Origin: Cohnella sp. SGD-V74
Lineage (GTDB): Bacteria; Bacillota; Bacilli; Paenibacillales; Paenibacillaceae
Assembly (NCBI RefSeq): GCF_003001675.1
Contig: NZ_PVYW01000016.1
Span: 1 to 64,000 of the forward strand
Length of the DNA: 64,000 nt
Reading direction: 5' to 3'
This document shows positions 33,933 through 42,855 of this stretch, one piece after another (the first letter of the stretch is position 1; the number at the start of each line of letters is the position of its first letter). The notes under the pieces are model-generated. The model ran no database searches. It had not been told where the DNA came from and saw nothing but the letters and a program-made list of their open reading frames with translations. The position numbers and the translations under genes are program-made.

Positions 33933-34931
33933 ATGCTTCAATATTCCATTAAAAGAATCCTGATGGCGATCCCCGTCGTGATGTTCATCTCATTCATCGT
34001 GTTCTATATCATTCAGCTTCCTCCGGGAGACTACGTATCCAGCTATTCGGCGCAGATGACAGCGGCGGGAGAAGTGATGACGCAGGCGGATATGGACCAG
34101 ATGAGGGCGAATCTGGGATTGGATCGCCCGGTGTACGAACAGTATGCCATATGGATCAAAAAAATCGTGTTTTATGGCGATTTCGGCTATTCGTTTAACT
34201 ACAACAAACCGGTTATGGATGTCGTCAAGCAGTATATGGGATTAACGCTCGTCGTATCGTTAGTCACGATGGCATTCCAATACATCGTGGCGATTCCAAT
34301 CGGAATTTATACGGCCGTTAAGCAGTATTCCGCAGGAGACTATTTCTTCTCTGGCATCAGTTTTCTGGGCATGGCTACGCCAAACTTCCTGCTGGCGATT
34401 ATCCTGATGTATCTCTCCTATACGTGGTTCGGAGATCCGCTGCTTGGATTATTCTCCAGCGAATACGTCAATGCACCGTGGTCAATGGCTAAAATGATGG
34501 ATTTGCTTAAGCATCTCGTTATTCCCGTCATCGTCATCGGTCTAGCCAGCACGGCGGATTTGATTCGCGTCATGCGGGGGCAGATGTTGGACGAACTGAA
34601 CAAGCCGAACGTCATAACGGCCAGGTCCAAAGGGTTATCCGAGACAAAAATATTGTTTAAATATCCGACGAGAGCAGCATTGAATCCAATCGTCAGCACG
34701 TTCGGTTGGTCCTTATCCTCAATCTTCACAGGCTCGACTATTACGGCCATCGTGTTGAATCTGCCTATTCAAGGCCCCGTTATGTACAAAGCTTTGCTTG
34801 GTCAGGATATGTATTTGGCCGGCTCCTGGCTGCTGTTCATGTCGCTGCTGACCGTACTGGGAACATTGATCTCGGACATTCTGCTGGCATGGCTCGATCC
34901 AAAAATCCGTACAGAGTTCAGGGGTAACTAA
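33933..34931 (+). CDS. DppB-type ABC transporter permease
   Basis: 332 residues, six membrane segments (MAIPVVMFISFIVFYIIQ first), N-terminal region LDRPVYEQYAIWIKK and the C-terminal permease domain with the ATPase-contact loop VITARSKGLSETKILFKYPT. Belongs to the family 5 importer. Codon use appears more AT-tolerant than in the glycosidase locus, as in the rest of this transport operon. Confidence 0.93.
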   Translation: MLQYSIKRILMAIPVVMFISFIVFYIIQLPPGDYVSSYSAQMTAAGEVMTQADMDQMRANLGLDRPVYEQYAIWIKKIVFYGDFGYSFNYNKPVMDVVKQYMGLTLVVSLVTMAFQYIVAIPIGIYTAVKQYSAGDYFFSGISFLGMATPNFLLAIILMYLSYTWFGDPLLGLFSSEYVNAPWSMAKMMDLLKHLVIPVIVIGLASTADLIRVMRGQMLDELNKPNVITARSKGLSETKILFKYPTRAALNPIVSTFGWSLSSIFTGSTITAIVLNLPIQGPVMYKALLGQDMYLAGSWLLFMSLLTVLGTLISDILLAWLDPKIRTEFRGN

Positions 34932-34934
34932 TCG

Positions 34935-36080
34935 ATGAGAACACTACCCGTATTCCGGAGATCCACGACGGAGGCCCTCAAGCCCGAAGCGGCTAAAGAT
35001 ATCAATTACAGCTCGCAATGGCGTCTCATGTATATCAAGTTCAAGAGGCACAAGCTGGCGCGGATCAGCCTGTATGTGCTGGGTTTCCTGTATTTCGTCG
35101 CTTTGTTCGCCCAGTTCATCGCTCCGTATGGGCTGCAGAGCTATGACAGCAAATACGTTAACGCGCCTCCGATGACAGTTCGTTTCATCGACGGAGAGGG
35201 CAAGTTCCATCTTCAGCCGTTCGTCTACGAGTTGAAGTCGGCTCGCGATCCGGAGACGATGCGTAAAATATTCGTCGCCGATACAGAGAAGAAATACTCG
35301 CTTCAATTTTTCGTGAAAGGCGAGGAATACAAATTCCTCGGCTTGATTCCGACGACGCGGCACTTGTTCGGCGTCGAAGAGCCGGGGCGATTGTTCATGC
35401 TAGGTACGGACGCGATGGGCAGGGACATGTTTTCCCGCATCGTCCTCGGCAGTCAAATTTCGTTAAGCATCCCGTTAGTCGGGGTAGGCATCAGCTTCGT
35501 GCTGGGACTCATTATCGGAGGTATATCCGGATATTTCGGAGGCTGGCTCGACTCGATCATCCAGCGGATTATCGAAATTATTCGTTCATTCCCGACACTT
35601 CCGCTCTGGATGGCTTTGTCCGCCGCCATTCCGCCGCGAATCCCGATCGTTACGATGTACTTGTATATCGTTATTATATTCGCCTTCATCGGCTGGACCG
35701 ATCTCGCCAGAGTTGTACGAGGCAAGTTCATCTCGCTTAAGAACGAAGATTACGTCATCGCCGCGAAGATTGCCGGGGTCGGCAATACGAAGATTATCGT
35801 CAAGCATCTTCTTCCGGGTTTTATCAGCTATTTGGTCGTCGCTACGACATTAGCCATTCCCAACATGATTCTCGGGGAGACGGCGATGAGCTTTCTCGGA
35901 CTGGGCATACGTTCGCCCGCGACGAGTTGGGGCGTGCTGCTGCAGGAAGCCCAGAAGATCGAGAATGTCGCCTTGTACCCTTGGAAGCTGATTCCGCTGG
36001 GTTTCGTTATTTTGACCGTGTTGGCTTATAACTTCCTGGGCGATGGGCTGCGAGACGCCGCCGATCCGTACAAGAAATAG
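34935..36080 (+). CDS. DppC-type ABC transporter permease
   Basis: 381 residues. Longer than simple DppC because of an extracytoplasmic insertion of about 100 residues after the first membrane segment (DSKYVNAPPMTVRFIDGEGK onward), as seen in oligosaccharide-type family 5 importers. Then LFMLGTDAMGRDMFSRIVLG, which is diagnostic of DppC, and the ATPase-contact loop YVIAAKIAGVGNTKIIVKHL. Starts 3 bp after DppB. Confidence 0.92.
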   Translation: MRTLPVFRRSTTEALKPEAAKDINYSSQWRLMYIKFKRHKLARISLYVLGFLYFVALFAQFIAPYGLQSYDSKYVNAPPMTVRFIDGEGKFHLQPFVYELKSARDPETMRKIFVADTEKKYSLQFFVKGEEYKFLGLIPTTRHLFGVEEPGRLFMLGTDAMGRDMFSRIVLGSQISLSIPLVGVGISFVLGLIIGGISGYFGGWLDSIIQRIIEIIRSFPTLPLWMALSAAIPPRIPIVTMYLYIVIIFAFIGWTDLARVVRGKFISLKNEDYVIAAKIAGVGNTKIIVKHLLPGFISYLVVATTLAIPNMILGETAMSFLGLGIRSPATSWGVLLQEAQKIENVALYPWKLIPLGFVILTVLAYNFLGDGLRDAADPYKK

Positions 36081-36108
36081 TCGATTTCATGACAAGCGAG
36101 GGGATAGC

Positions 36109-37167
36109 GTGACGACTCAAACGGCGCAGGCCGCCCAAGCGGCCAAGGACGAGCGCCCTCTACTGTCCGTGCAGGATCTTAAAATCCGGATCCAGATGGA
36201 GAACGGAGTCATGCACGCGGTAGACGGGGTAGATTTCGAAATCAAAAAGGGCAAGACATTAGGGTTGGTCGGGGAATCCGGCTGCGGCAAAAGCTTGACA
36301 AGCAGAGCGATCATCGGCATCAATCCGAAGGAATGCGAGACGACGGGGACAATCGGGTACGACTCTGCGGACGCCGCCGATTCCGAGCTTAATCTGCTGT
36401 CCCTCGATCCGAAGGGCAAGCGGATTCGCTCGATTCGCGGACGGAAGATCGCGATGATCTTTCAAGAGCCAATGACGGCTTTCTCGCCGATGTATACGAT
36501 CGGCAATCAGATTATGGAAGCGATCAGAACCCATCGCACGAAGAACAAGAAGGAAGCGAAGAAGATTGCGCTCGAGATGCTGGGCAAAGTCGGCATCTCG
36601 GATCAGGAGAAGCGCTTCGACCAGTACCCTCACGAGTTCTCCGGCGGGATGCGTCAACGCGCGATGATCTCGATGGCGCTGTCCTGCAATCCCGAATTGC
36701 TCATCGCAGACGAACCGACTACCGCGCTCGACGTGACGATTCAGGCGCAAGTGCTGGAATTGATGCAATCGCTGCAACGGGAATTCGGCATGGCGATTCT
36801 GCTCGTCACGCACGATCTGGGCATCATTGCGGAGATGTGCGATGAGGTGGCGGTCATGTATCTGGGCAAAATTGTGGAGCAAGCCCCGGTTAAGGAACTC
36901 TTCTATAATCCGAAACATCCGTACACGAAAGGTTTGCTGAAGTCGATGCCGAGATTGGGCGGAGAGAAGAGCGTCCGACTCGATTCGATCGAAGGTTCCG
37001 TACCGATGCCGATCGATATGCCGCCGATGTGCGGCTTCTACGAACGATGCAAGGATCGGATTGAAGGGGTATGCAATGTGAATGCGGTACCGAAGACCGA
37101 TATTTCCGATCAGCATACGGTAAGGTGTTTCCTGTACACGGATCGGCCAGAAGGAGAGTCGCCATGA
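36109..37167 (+). CDS. DppD/OppD-type ABC ATPase
   Basis: 352 residues. Walker A GESGCGKS, Q-loop MIFQEPMTAFSP, signature SGGMRQR, Walker B LLIADEPTTALD, switch His in LLVTHDLG, and the C-terminal oligopeptide-transporter extension with Cys-rich MCGFYERCKDRIEGVCN, which in relatives binds an iron-sulfur cluster or metal. The frame opens at 36043, but GTG 36109 with AGGGG upstream is the proper start, leaving 28 bp after the DppC stop. Confidence 0.93.
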   Translation: MTTQTAQAAQAAKDERPLLSVQDLKIRIQMENGVMHAVDGVDFEIKKGKTLGLVGESGCGKSLTSRAIIGINPKECETTGTIGYDSADAADSELNLLSLDPKGKRIRSIRGRKIAMIFQEPMTAFSPMYTIGNQIMEAIRTHRTKNKKEAKKIALEMLGKVGISDQEKRFDQYPHEFSGGMRQRAMISMALSCNPELLIADEPTTALDVTIQAQVLELMQSLQREFGMAILLVTHDLGIIAEMCDEVAVMYLGKIVEQAPVKELFYNPKHPYTKGLLKSMPRLGGEKSVRLDSIEGSVPMPIDMPPMCGFYERCKDRIEGVCNVNAVPKTDISDQHTVRCFLYTDRPEGESP

Positions 37168-38195
37168 CCAAGTCCATACTCGACGTCGTCCGTCTGAACA
37201 AGAGCTTCGACGTGAAATCCAGAAAGAAGCTGTGGGCTAAGCCTACCCGGGTGCAGGTGCTGAACGACATCACGTTCCAGCTATTCGAAGGCGAGACGCT
37301 GAGCATCGTGGGGGAATCCGGCTGCGGCAAGACAACGCTCGGGCGTTGTATTGTGAGAGGAATGTCGGCCTCTTCCGGCGAAGTTAATTATTATGCAAGC
37401 GAAGGGGAGCGCATCGATTATCTGAAGCTGAAGGGCCAGGATGCGAAGAAGTATCGCAAAGATATCCAGATGATTTTCCAGGACCCGTATTCCTCCCTGA
37501 GTCCGAGGATGAGCGTGTACGATATTATCGCAGAACCTTTAATTGCCAATTTCAAATTAAGAAAATCGGAGATCGACGACAAGGTAACGGAAATCGCCAG
37601 TCAGACGGGGCTGAATGTCAGTTATCTGCAAAGGTATCCGCACGCTTTCTCGGGAGGCCAGAGGCAGCGGATCGCCATCGCTCGGGCACTCATCATGCAG
37701 CCTAGGCTGATCGTCTGCGATGAGGCGGTATCCGCGCTCGACGTCTCGATTCAGGCGCAGATCATCAATCTGCTCAAGGATTTGCAGGAGCAGTATCAAA
37801 TCACATATATTTTCATTTCGCACGATCTGTCCATCGTTCAGAACATTTCGGACCGGGTAGCGGTCATGCACTTGGGGAGAATCGTGGAGCTGGCTTCCAC
37901 CGAATCGATGTTCAGCCAGCCGAAGCATCCTTATACCGAGGCGTTGATGTCCGCGGTGCCGCAACCCGACCCGGAGCGGAAGAAGGATCGGATCATTCTG
38001 GAAGGGGAAGTGCCTAACCCGGCGAATCCGCCGAGCGGCTGCCACTTCCATCCGAGATGCGCGTATAGAACCGATAAGTGCGTCCAGCAAGTGCCGGAAC
38101 TGCGCGAAGTCGGAGACGGACATTTTGCGGCGTGCCATTACGCCGAAGAACTGAACTTGAGAGGGGTACGACATGAAGAAGCCAAACAAGCTTGA
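37164..38195 (+). CDS. DppF/OppF-type ABC ATPase
   Basis: 343 residues, second ATPase of the heterodimer. Walker A GESGCGKTT, MIFQDPYSSLSPRMSV, signature SGGQRQR, Walker B LIVCDEAVSALD, switch His in FISHDLS, and the Cys motif SGCHFHPRCAYRTDKCVQ. ATG 37164 overlaps the OppD stop (ATGA), with AAGGAGAG upstream. The Walker B has Asp-Glu-Ala-Val rather than DEPT, a normal variant in OppF proteins. Confidence 0.93.
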   Translation: MTKSILDVVRLNKSFDVKSRKKLWAKPTRVQVLNDITFQLFEGETLSIVGESGCGKTTLGRCIVRGMSASSGEVNYYASEGERIDYLKLKGQDAKKYRKDIQMIFQDPYSSLSPRMSVYDIIAEPLIANFKLRKSEIDDKVTEIASQTGLNVSYLQRYPHAFSGGQRQRIAIARALIMQPRLIVCDEAVSALDVSIQAQIINLLKDLQEQYQITYIFISHDLSIVQNISDRVAVMHLGRIVELASTESMFSQPKHPYTEALMSAVPQPDPERKKDRIILEGEVPNPANPPSGCHFHPRCAYRTDKCVQQVPELREVGDGHFAACHYAEELNLRGVRHEEAKQA

Positions 38196-38736
38196 CGCGG
38201 AGCAGAAACAACTGATCATTTTCATGGATTGCGGGGATACGATTATCGACGAGGGAACGGAAATTCGGGACGAGGAAGGAACGGTCATCAGCGGCAACGT
38301 CATTCCGGGCGCGGACGTGGCGGTCAGGACGCTTGCGGAACGCGGCTATAGACTGGCGATCGTCGCCGACGGCACCGCTCAGTCGTTCAAAAATCTGCTG
38401 ACCTCAAACGGCCTGTACGACTGCTTCGAAACGCTGATCTATTCGGAGCCGATCAAAGCCGTCAAGCCCAGTCCGCGCATGTTCAAGGCGGCGATCGGGG
38501 CGATGGATTTGACCGAGGAGGATTGTTCGCGGATCATTATGGTCGGCAACAATTTGAGCCGGGACGTCCGGGGCGCGAATCAGATGGGCATCACCAGCGT
38601 ATTCCTAAGCTGGACGCCGAGGTATCCGAAGCAGCCGGCGGACGAGTTGGAAGTGCCGAATTATACGATCGCCAGCCCGCTGGAGCTGATCGATCTCGTG
38701 GAATCGCTGAACGAACGAATAGCCGTTGCGGGTTGA
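38173..38736 (+). CDS. HAD family phosphatase
   Basis: 187 residues. HAD motif I is FMDCGDT, i.e. D-x-G-D-T instead of the usual DxDx(T/V); motif II lies near VADGTAQS, motif III Lys in KAVKPSPRMF, motif IV GNNLSRDVRGANQMG. The gene overlaps OppF by 23 bp behind GAGAGGGG, so it belongs to the operon. A sugar-phosphate phosphatase role would fit a sugar importer, but substrate cannot be read from sequence. The Gly at the second position of motif I is worth noting: the acid/base Asp of phosphatases is normally there. Confidence 0.8.
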   Translation: MKKPNKLDAEQKQLIIFMDCGDTIIDEGTEIRDEEGTVISGNVIPGADVAVRTLAERGYRLAIVADGTAQSFKNLLTSNGLYDCFETLIYSEPIKAVKPSPRMFKAAIGAMDLTEEDCSRIIMVGNNLSRDVRGANQMGITSVFLSWTPRYPKQPADELEVPNYTIASPLELIDLVESLNERIAVAG

Positions 38737-38754
38737 GAGGATGTAAGTGGAACG

Positions 38755-39804
38755 ATGGCCAAGATCGACGATGTCGCCCGCAGGGCGGGCGTATCCAAAG
38801 GAACGGTCTCCAACGTGTTCAGCCAGAAGAGGCCGACGAGCAAGAAGGTGACGGACAGAGTACTGAAAGCGTCCCGGGAATTGAACTACGTGCCGAACCA
38901 TATCGCGCGCAGCCTCGTCACGAAGAAGACGATGGCGATCGGGCTGACGCTGCCCCACGGCAATTTCTTCTTCAGCTCTTTCCATACCCAGTTTATTAAC
39001 GGGGTCGTTCTGGAAGCGTCCGCTTTGGGCTACCGGGTGCTGCTGGACACGATCTCGGCCAAAGAGGTCAAGACGCCGACGCTGGCCAGCTATCCGATCG
39101 ACGGAGCGATCGTGCTCGGCCCGACGGAGGAAGACGAGCGCATTCGGATGCTCCATCGGCACCGAATTCCGTTCGTCACGGTCGGCAAAATCATGAACGC
39201 GGACATTACCGACGCGCTGACGGTCAACAGCGACAACGAGCGGATTATTCGCGACATCGTCGGGTACTTGACCGGTCTGGGCCATCGCGATATTTTATTT
39301 CTGAATGCCGGCAAGCGCATGACGGTCGCCGCCGAACGTACGGAGGCGTTCGTGGACGCGCTCGCCGAGCGGGGGATCGAGACGCTGCCGCATATGATCC
39401 ATTACAAACCGCCCATCGATTCGGATGAATACATGAAGTACGGCTACGACGAGACCGCGCAAGTGCTGGGCGCGCTCCAGACGAAGGTGACGGCGGTTAT
39501 CGCCGACGACGACCGCACCGCGCTCAGCGCGATGAACGCGATCAAGGATGCGGGGCTCAGCGTGCCGGAGGACATCTCGATGTTCGTCATCTGCGGCGAT
39601 CAGTCGATGATGCATCAGACGACGCCGGCTCTGACGGGCATGGACCTGCAGCCCTCGGAGCTGGGGGTCCGGGCCGTCAGGCTGCTTATGCATCAGCTCG
39701 GCGTGCTCGAAGGCGAGTATTCGCGCAACTGGATCGTGGACAGCCCGATCATCGTCCGCCATTCGTGCTCGCCGGTCCGATCCGAGCTTTCCCCGCAGCA
39801 GTAG
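38755..39804 (+). CDS. LacI family regulator of the ABC/HAD operon
   Basis: 349 residues. Helix-turn-helix KIDDVARRAGVSKGTVSNVF at 3-22, hinge YVPNHIARSLVTKKTMAIGL, effector domain with DGAIVLGPTEEDE, IADDDRTALSAMNAIKDAGL and TGMDLQPSELGVRAVRLL. Lies 18 bp after the HAD gene, as the last gene of the transport operon, and is the natural candidate to bind the paired TTAAACCGGTTTAA sites before 31864. Confidence 0.9.
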   Translation: MAKIDDVARRAGVSKGTVSNVFSQKRPTSKKVTDRVLKASRELNYVPNHIARSLVTKKTMAIGLTLPHGNFFFSSFHTQFINGVVLEASALGYRVLLDTISAKEVKTPTLASYPIDGAIVLGPTEEDERIRMLHRHRIPFVTVGKIMNADITDALTVNSDNERIIRDIVGYLTGLGHRDILFLNAGKRMTVAAERTEAFVDALAERGIETLPHMIHYKPPIDSDEYMKYGYDETAQVLGALQTKVTAVIADDDRTALSAMNAIKDAGLSVPEDISMFVICGDQSMMHQTTPALTGMDLQPSELGVRAVRLLMHQLGVLEGEYSRNWIVDSPIIVRHSCSPVRSELSPQQ

Positions 39805-39819
39805 GAGGGAGAACGTGCA

Positions 39820-40347
39820 ATGGAACAAATAGCGGATTTCGCGGCCGCGTTTTTCTCGGAGTACGAGCTGTACTTCCGCATTCTGATCAGCGCCGTGCTC
39901 GGGCTGCTGATCGGCTTCGACCGCACGCACAAGAACAAGCCGGCCGGGGTGAAGACGTTCACGTTCGTGACGGCGGCGTGCGCCTTGATCACCATCGTGT
40001 CGATCGAGAGCGTAGAGGTATACAGCCATCTGCATGACCGGACGATGATGGATCCGATGCGGCTTACCGCCCAGATCGTGACGGGGCTGGGCTTTCTGGG
40101 GGCCGGCTTGATCATGAAGTCGGGCTTCGAGGTGAAGGGGCTGACGTCGGCTTCCATGATTTTGTTCGCCGGCGGGGTGGGCATCGGCATCGGCGCGGGG
40201 TTCTACGGAATCGTGCTGTTCACGATTGCGGTGCTCTTCGTGCTCGTCCGGGTCGGAGGCTGGATCGAGAAGTGGGAGCATGACAAAACGCTGGCCAAAT
40301 CGTCTGCCAGATCGCAAGCCAAATCGAAGAACGATTCGCCGGATTGA
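39820..40347 (+). CDS. MgtC/SapB family membrane protein
   Basis: 175 residues with about four to five membrane segments. Family motifs: LISAVLGLLIGFDRTHKNK, VTAACALITIVSIES, RLTAQIVTGLGFLGAGLIMK, GLTSASMILFAGGVGIGIG. MgtC-like proteins affect magnesium homeostasis and ATP synthase activity in other bacteria; many Gram-positive copies are unstudied. C-terminal tail is charged and cytoplasmic. 15 bp after the LacI gene, ribosome binding site TAGGAGGGAG. Confidence 0.88.
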   Translation: MEQIADFAAAFFSEYELYFRILISAVLGLLIGFDRTHKNKPAGVKTFTFVTAACALITIVSIESVEVYSHLHDRTMMDPMRLTAQIVTGLGFLGAGLIMKSGFEVKGLTSASMILFAGGVGIGIGAGFYGIVLFTIAVLFVLVRVGGWIEKWEHDKTLAKSSARSQAKSKNDSPD

Positions 40348-40372
40348 GGGGCTGCCAAGCCCCTCTTTATTT
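40346..40372 (+). terminator. Rho-independent terminator
   Basis: GAGGGGCT, loop GCCA, AGCCCCTC, then TTTATTTT, overlapping the mgtC-like stop codon by 2 bp. It separates the LacI/mgtC unit from the SulP gene. Confidence 0.85.
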
Positions 40373-40460
40373 TCCGTCTGGACGATCGGGACAATGCGGT
40401 GTATCATCGACAAGGTGCGTTACGCAGCAAGCTGGAGAAGGGCTGGAGAAAAAGCAGACT

Positions 40461-41882
40461 ATGTTACACAGACTAAAGACGACTTGGTTTTCCAACATAA
40501 GAGCGGACGCGCTGGCGGGGATCACGACGGTTCTCGCGCTTATTCCGGATTCGCTGGCGTTCGCGTTCATTGCCGGAGTTAATCCGATGATCAGCATCTA
40601 TTCGACGATCTGCATTCTTCTGCTGATCTCGTTCTTCGGCGGGCGTCCGGGAATGGTGTCGTCCACGGCGGGCTCGATGGCCGTGCTGATGACGGCGCTC
40701 GTGGCCCGGCACGGCGTGGAATATTTGTTCGCGGCCACCATTCTGACGGGCGTTATCCAGTTCGGGATGGGCGCTATGAAAATGGGGCGTTGGATGAGCT
40801 TCGTTCCGCATTCCGTCATTACCGGATTCATCAATTCGCTGGCGATACTGTTGTTTATATCCCAGATCAGATATTTCGAGGGACAGTCTTGGCCCATGTA
40901 TGCGATGGTCGCGGGAACGCTGGCCATTATTTACTTGCTGCCCAAGCTGACGAAAGCCGTCCCGTCTCCGCTCGTCGCCGTCGGCGTGATGACGGTTGCC
41001 GTCTTCGCCGGGCAAATGGGACTCAGCACGGTCGGAGACTTGGCGACGATCGAGCCGACGATTCCATGGCTGCATCTTCCGGCCATTCCGTTTACATGGG
41101 AGACGCTGTGGATTTTGCTGCCGACCTCGCTCTCCTTGGCAGTCGTCGGCTATTCGGAGACGCTGCTGACGCAGACGATCATCGACGAGATGACCGAGGA
41201 GAAGACGAGCAAAGACAAGGAGCTTAGAGGGCAGGGCATCGCCAATACGGTGACGGGCTTCTTCGGGGGAATGGCCGGCTGCGCGCTGGTCGCGGAGTCC
41301 GCGATCAACGTCAAGGTCGGCGGCCGCGGCCGCCTGTCCACGCTCGTCGCGGCGCTGGCGCTGCTGGCGCTCGTATTCGCGCTGCGCGACGTGCTGAATG
41401 CGATTCCGATCGCCGCGTTGGTCGGCGTGATGTTCATGGTGTGCATCGAAGTATTCGATTGGGGGTACTTGCGCGACATCAGGCGCAAGCCGCTGGCCCA
41501 TACGTTCATTATGACCGTCACGGTGGCCATCGTCGTCGCCACCCACGATTTGGCGATCGGGGTGCTCGTCGGCGTTCTGTTGAGCGCTCTCCTCTATGCG
41601 TACCGTTCGGCGACCAAGCTGGACATTCGCGACGAATTGGACGGCGACGAGCGGGTATACCGCGTGAGGGGCCAGCTGTTTTTCGTGTCGAGCGACAAGC
41701 TGATGGACCGGATCGATTTTAACGACGAGACTCCGAACGTGTGCCTGGACCTGACCGCCAGTCAGGTGTGGGATCACTCCGCGGCGAAGACGCTGGAGAA
41801 GATCGTCGTTCGGCTGGAAAGCAAGGGGAAGAAGGTGCGGGTGCTGCGGCAAGAGGCCGACTCCCATGCGGAGCCGGCCTGA
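40461..41882 (+). CDS. SulP family anion transporter
   Basis: 473 residues; about eleven membrane segments followed by a C-terminal STAS domain (VYRVRGQLFFVSSDKLMDRI, VCLDLTASQVWDHSAAKTLE). Start of the transport core: DALAGITTVLALIPDSLAFAFIAG; the segment GRPGMVSSTAGSMAVLM matches the SulP substrate-site region. Members carry sulfate, bicarbonate or other anions. The frame opens at 40344, but ATG 40461 gives the canonical N-terminus. Substrate is not decided by context, though sulfur genes lie 4 kb downstream. Confidence 0.9.
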   Translation: MLHRLKTTWFSNIRADALAGITTVLALIPDSLAFAFIAGVNPMISIYSTICILLLISFFGGRPGMVSSTAGSMAVLMTALVARHGVEYLFAATILTGVIQFGMGAMKMGRWMSFVPHSVITGFINSLAILLFISQIRYFEGQSWPMYAMVAGTLAIIYLLPKLTKAVPSPLVAVGVMTVAVFAGQMGLSTVGDLATIEPTIPWLHLPAIPFTWETLWILLPTSLSLAVVGYSETLLTQTIIDEMTEEKTSKDKELRGQGIANTVTGFFGGMAGCALVAESAINVKVGGRGRLSTLVAALALLALVFALRDVLNAIPIAALVGVMFMVCIEVFDWGYLRDIRRKPLAHTFIMTVTVAIVVATHDLAIGVLVGVLLSALLYAYRSATKLDIRDELDGDERVYRVRGQLFFVSSDKLMDRIDFNDETPNVCLDLTASQVWDHSAAKTLEKIVVRLESKGKKVRVLRQEADSHAEPA

Positions 41883-41904
41883 TCGTGGCGGAGGGCGCGC
41901 AGGC

Positions 41905-42738
41905 TCAGAGCCCGCGCAGCCGGTATTCCGTCGGACTGCAGCTGTTTTCCCGGCGGAAAGCTTTGGCGAAGTGGTTCGTGTCGGCGTATCCGACCCGTTC
42001 GGCCACTTCTTTGACCGACAGCGAGGTTGAGCGCAGCAGCTCCCTCGCTTTTTGCATTCTTCTGCGATTCATGTATTTCAGCGGAGATACCGCGAAATGC
42101 TTGTTGAAGTAGCGCACGAGATAATTCGGATGCAGATGGACGTGCTTGGCGAGCTGCTCCAGCGTGACAGGTTCGGCCAGATTATCCTCGATATACCGTT
42201 CGATCAGGTCGAGCCGCTGCACGTCGGACGACCGGCCCGGAAGCACGCGGATTTCCGTATCCGCTTCCGTCAGCAGCAGCGAGAGGAGTTCGAGCATGAC
42301 GGCTTTCTCCCGAATGCGCGAGAGGAAGGCGCCGTCCGCGTGCAGCGCGGCCAACTCCTCGAACAGCGCTTTCCACCTCTCATGCTGCCGGGCATCGATA
42401 CAATGGGGAACGTCGAACCATTGGAACAAATCCAATTCGCCGATCGTAGCCGTAAAATGACACCAATACTTTTCATAGGTATTGTCGCTGATGACGGAAT
42501 AGGACTGCTTGACGTTCGCGGGCATAAAGACGAGTTGGCCGGGTTTGGGAGAGTATTCGGCATTCCCGATCTTCACCCAGCCTTCTCCTTCGCAAATATA
42601 ATACAGTTTATTGTAATCGGGCACGTAATCGAGCTCCCGCCAGTGGGACGTACAGCGTGTATAGTAAGCGTCTATCGGCTGAACCTTCAAGTTGCGAAGC
42701 AGTTCGGAAAAATAGGCGGAGCGGTCGTCAAGCGGCAC
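41905..42738 (-). CDS. AraC family transcriptional regulator, divergent from GH29 fucosidase
   Basis: 277 residues. Cupin-like N-terminal domain (YNKLYYICEGEGWVKIGNAE, PGQLVFMPANVKQSY) and two C-terminal helix-turn-helix motifs (VTLEQLAKHVHLHPNYLVRY, LSVKEVAERVGYADTNHFAK). GTG start behind GAGGTGACC. Divergent from the fucosidase gene with 117 bp between, so it most likely regulates that gene. Confidence 0.9.
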   Translation of the reverse strand: MPLDDRSAYFSELLRNLKVQPIDAYYTRCTSHWRELDYVPDYNKLYYICEGEGWVKIGNAEYSPKPGQLVFMPANVKQSYSVISDNTYEKYWCHFTATIGELDLFQWFDVPHCIDARQHERWKALFEELAALHADGAFLSRIREKAVMLELLSLLLTEADTEIRVLPGRSSDVQRLDLIERYIEDNLAEPVTLEQLAKHVHLHPNYLVRYFNKHFAVSPLKYMNRRRMQKARELLRSTSLSVKEVAERVGYADTNHFAKAFRRENSCSPTEYRLRGL

Positions 42739-42769
42739 TGTCGGTCACCTCGAATTAGTTAATCCTATC

Positions 42770-42826
42770 CCCATAAAGGCTAATTGCCAACCTTGTTGAT
42801 TATATCAGATGGTTGCTAATCTAGGG
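42770..42826. promoter_or_regulatory. Divergent control region with an inverted repeat
   Basis: CTAATTGCCAACC (from about 42780) and GGTTGCTAATCTAG (42810-42823) form an imperfect inverted repeat around ATTATA at 42799-42804, which on the minus strand reads TATAAT and can be the AraC -10. Candidate AraC binding sites. Confidence 0.4.
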
Positions 42827-42855
42827 ATATCCGAACAAGAGGAGGCGCCGGCGAG

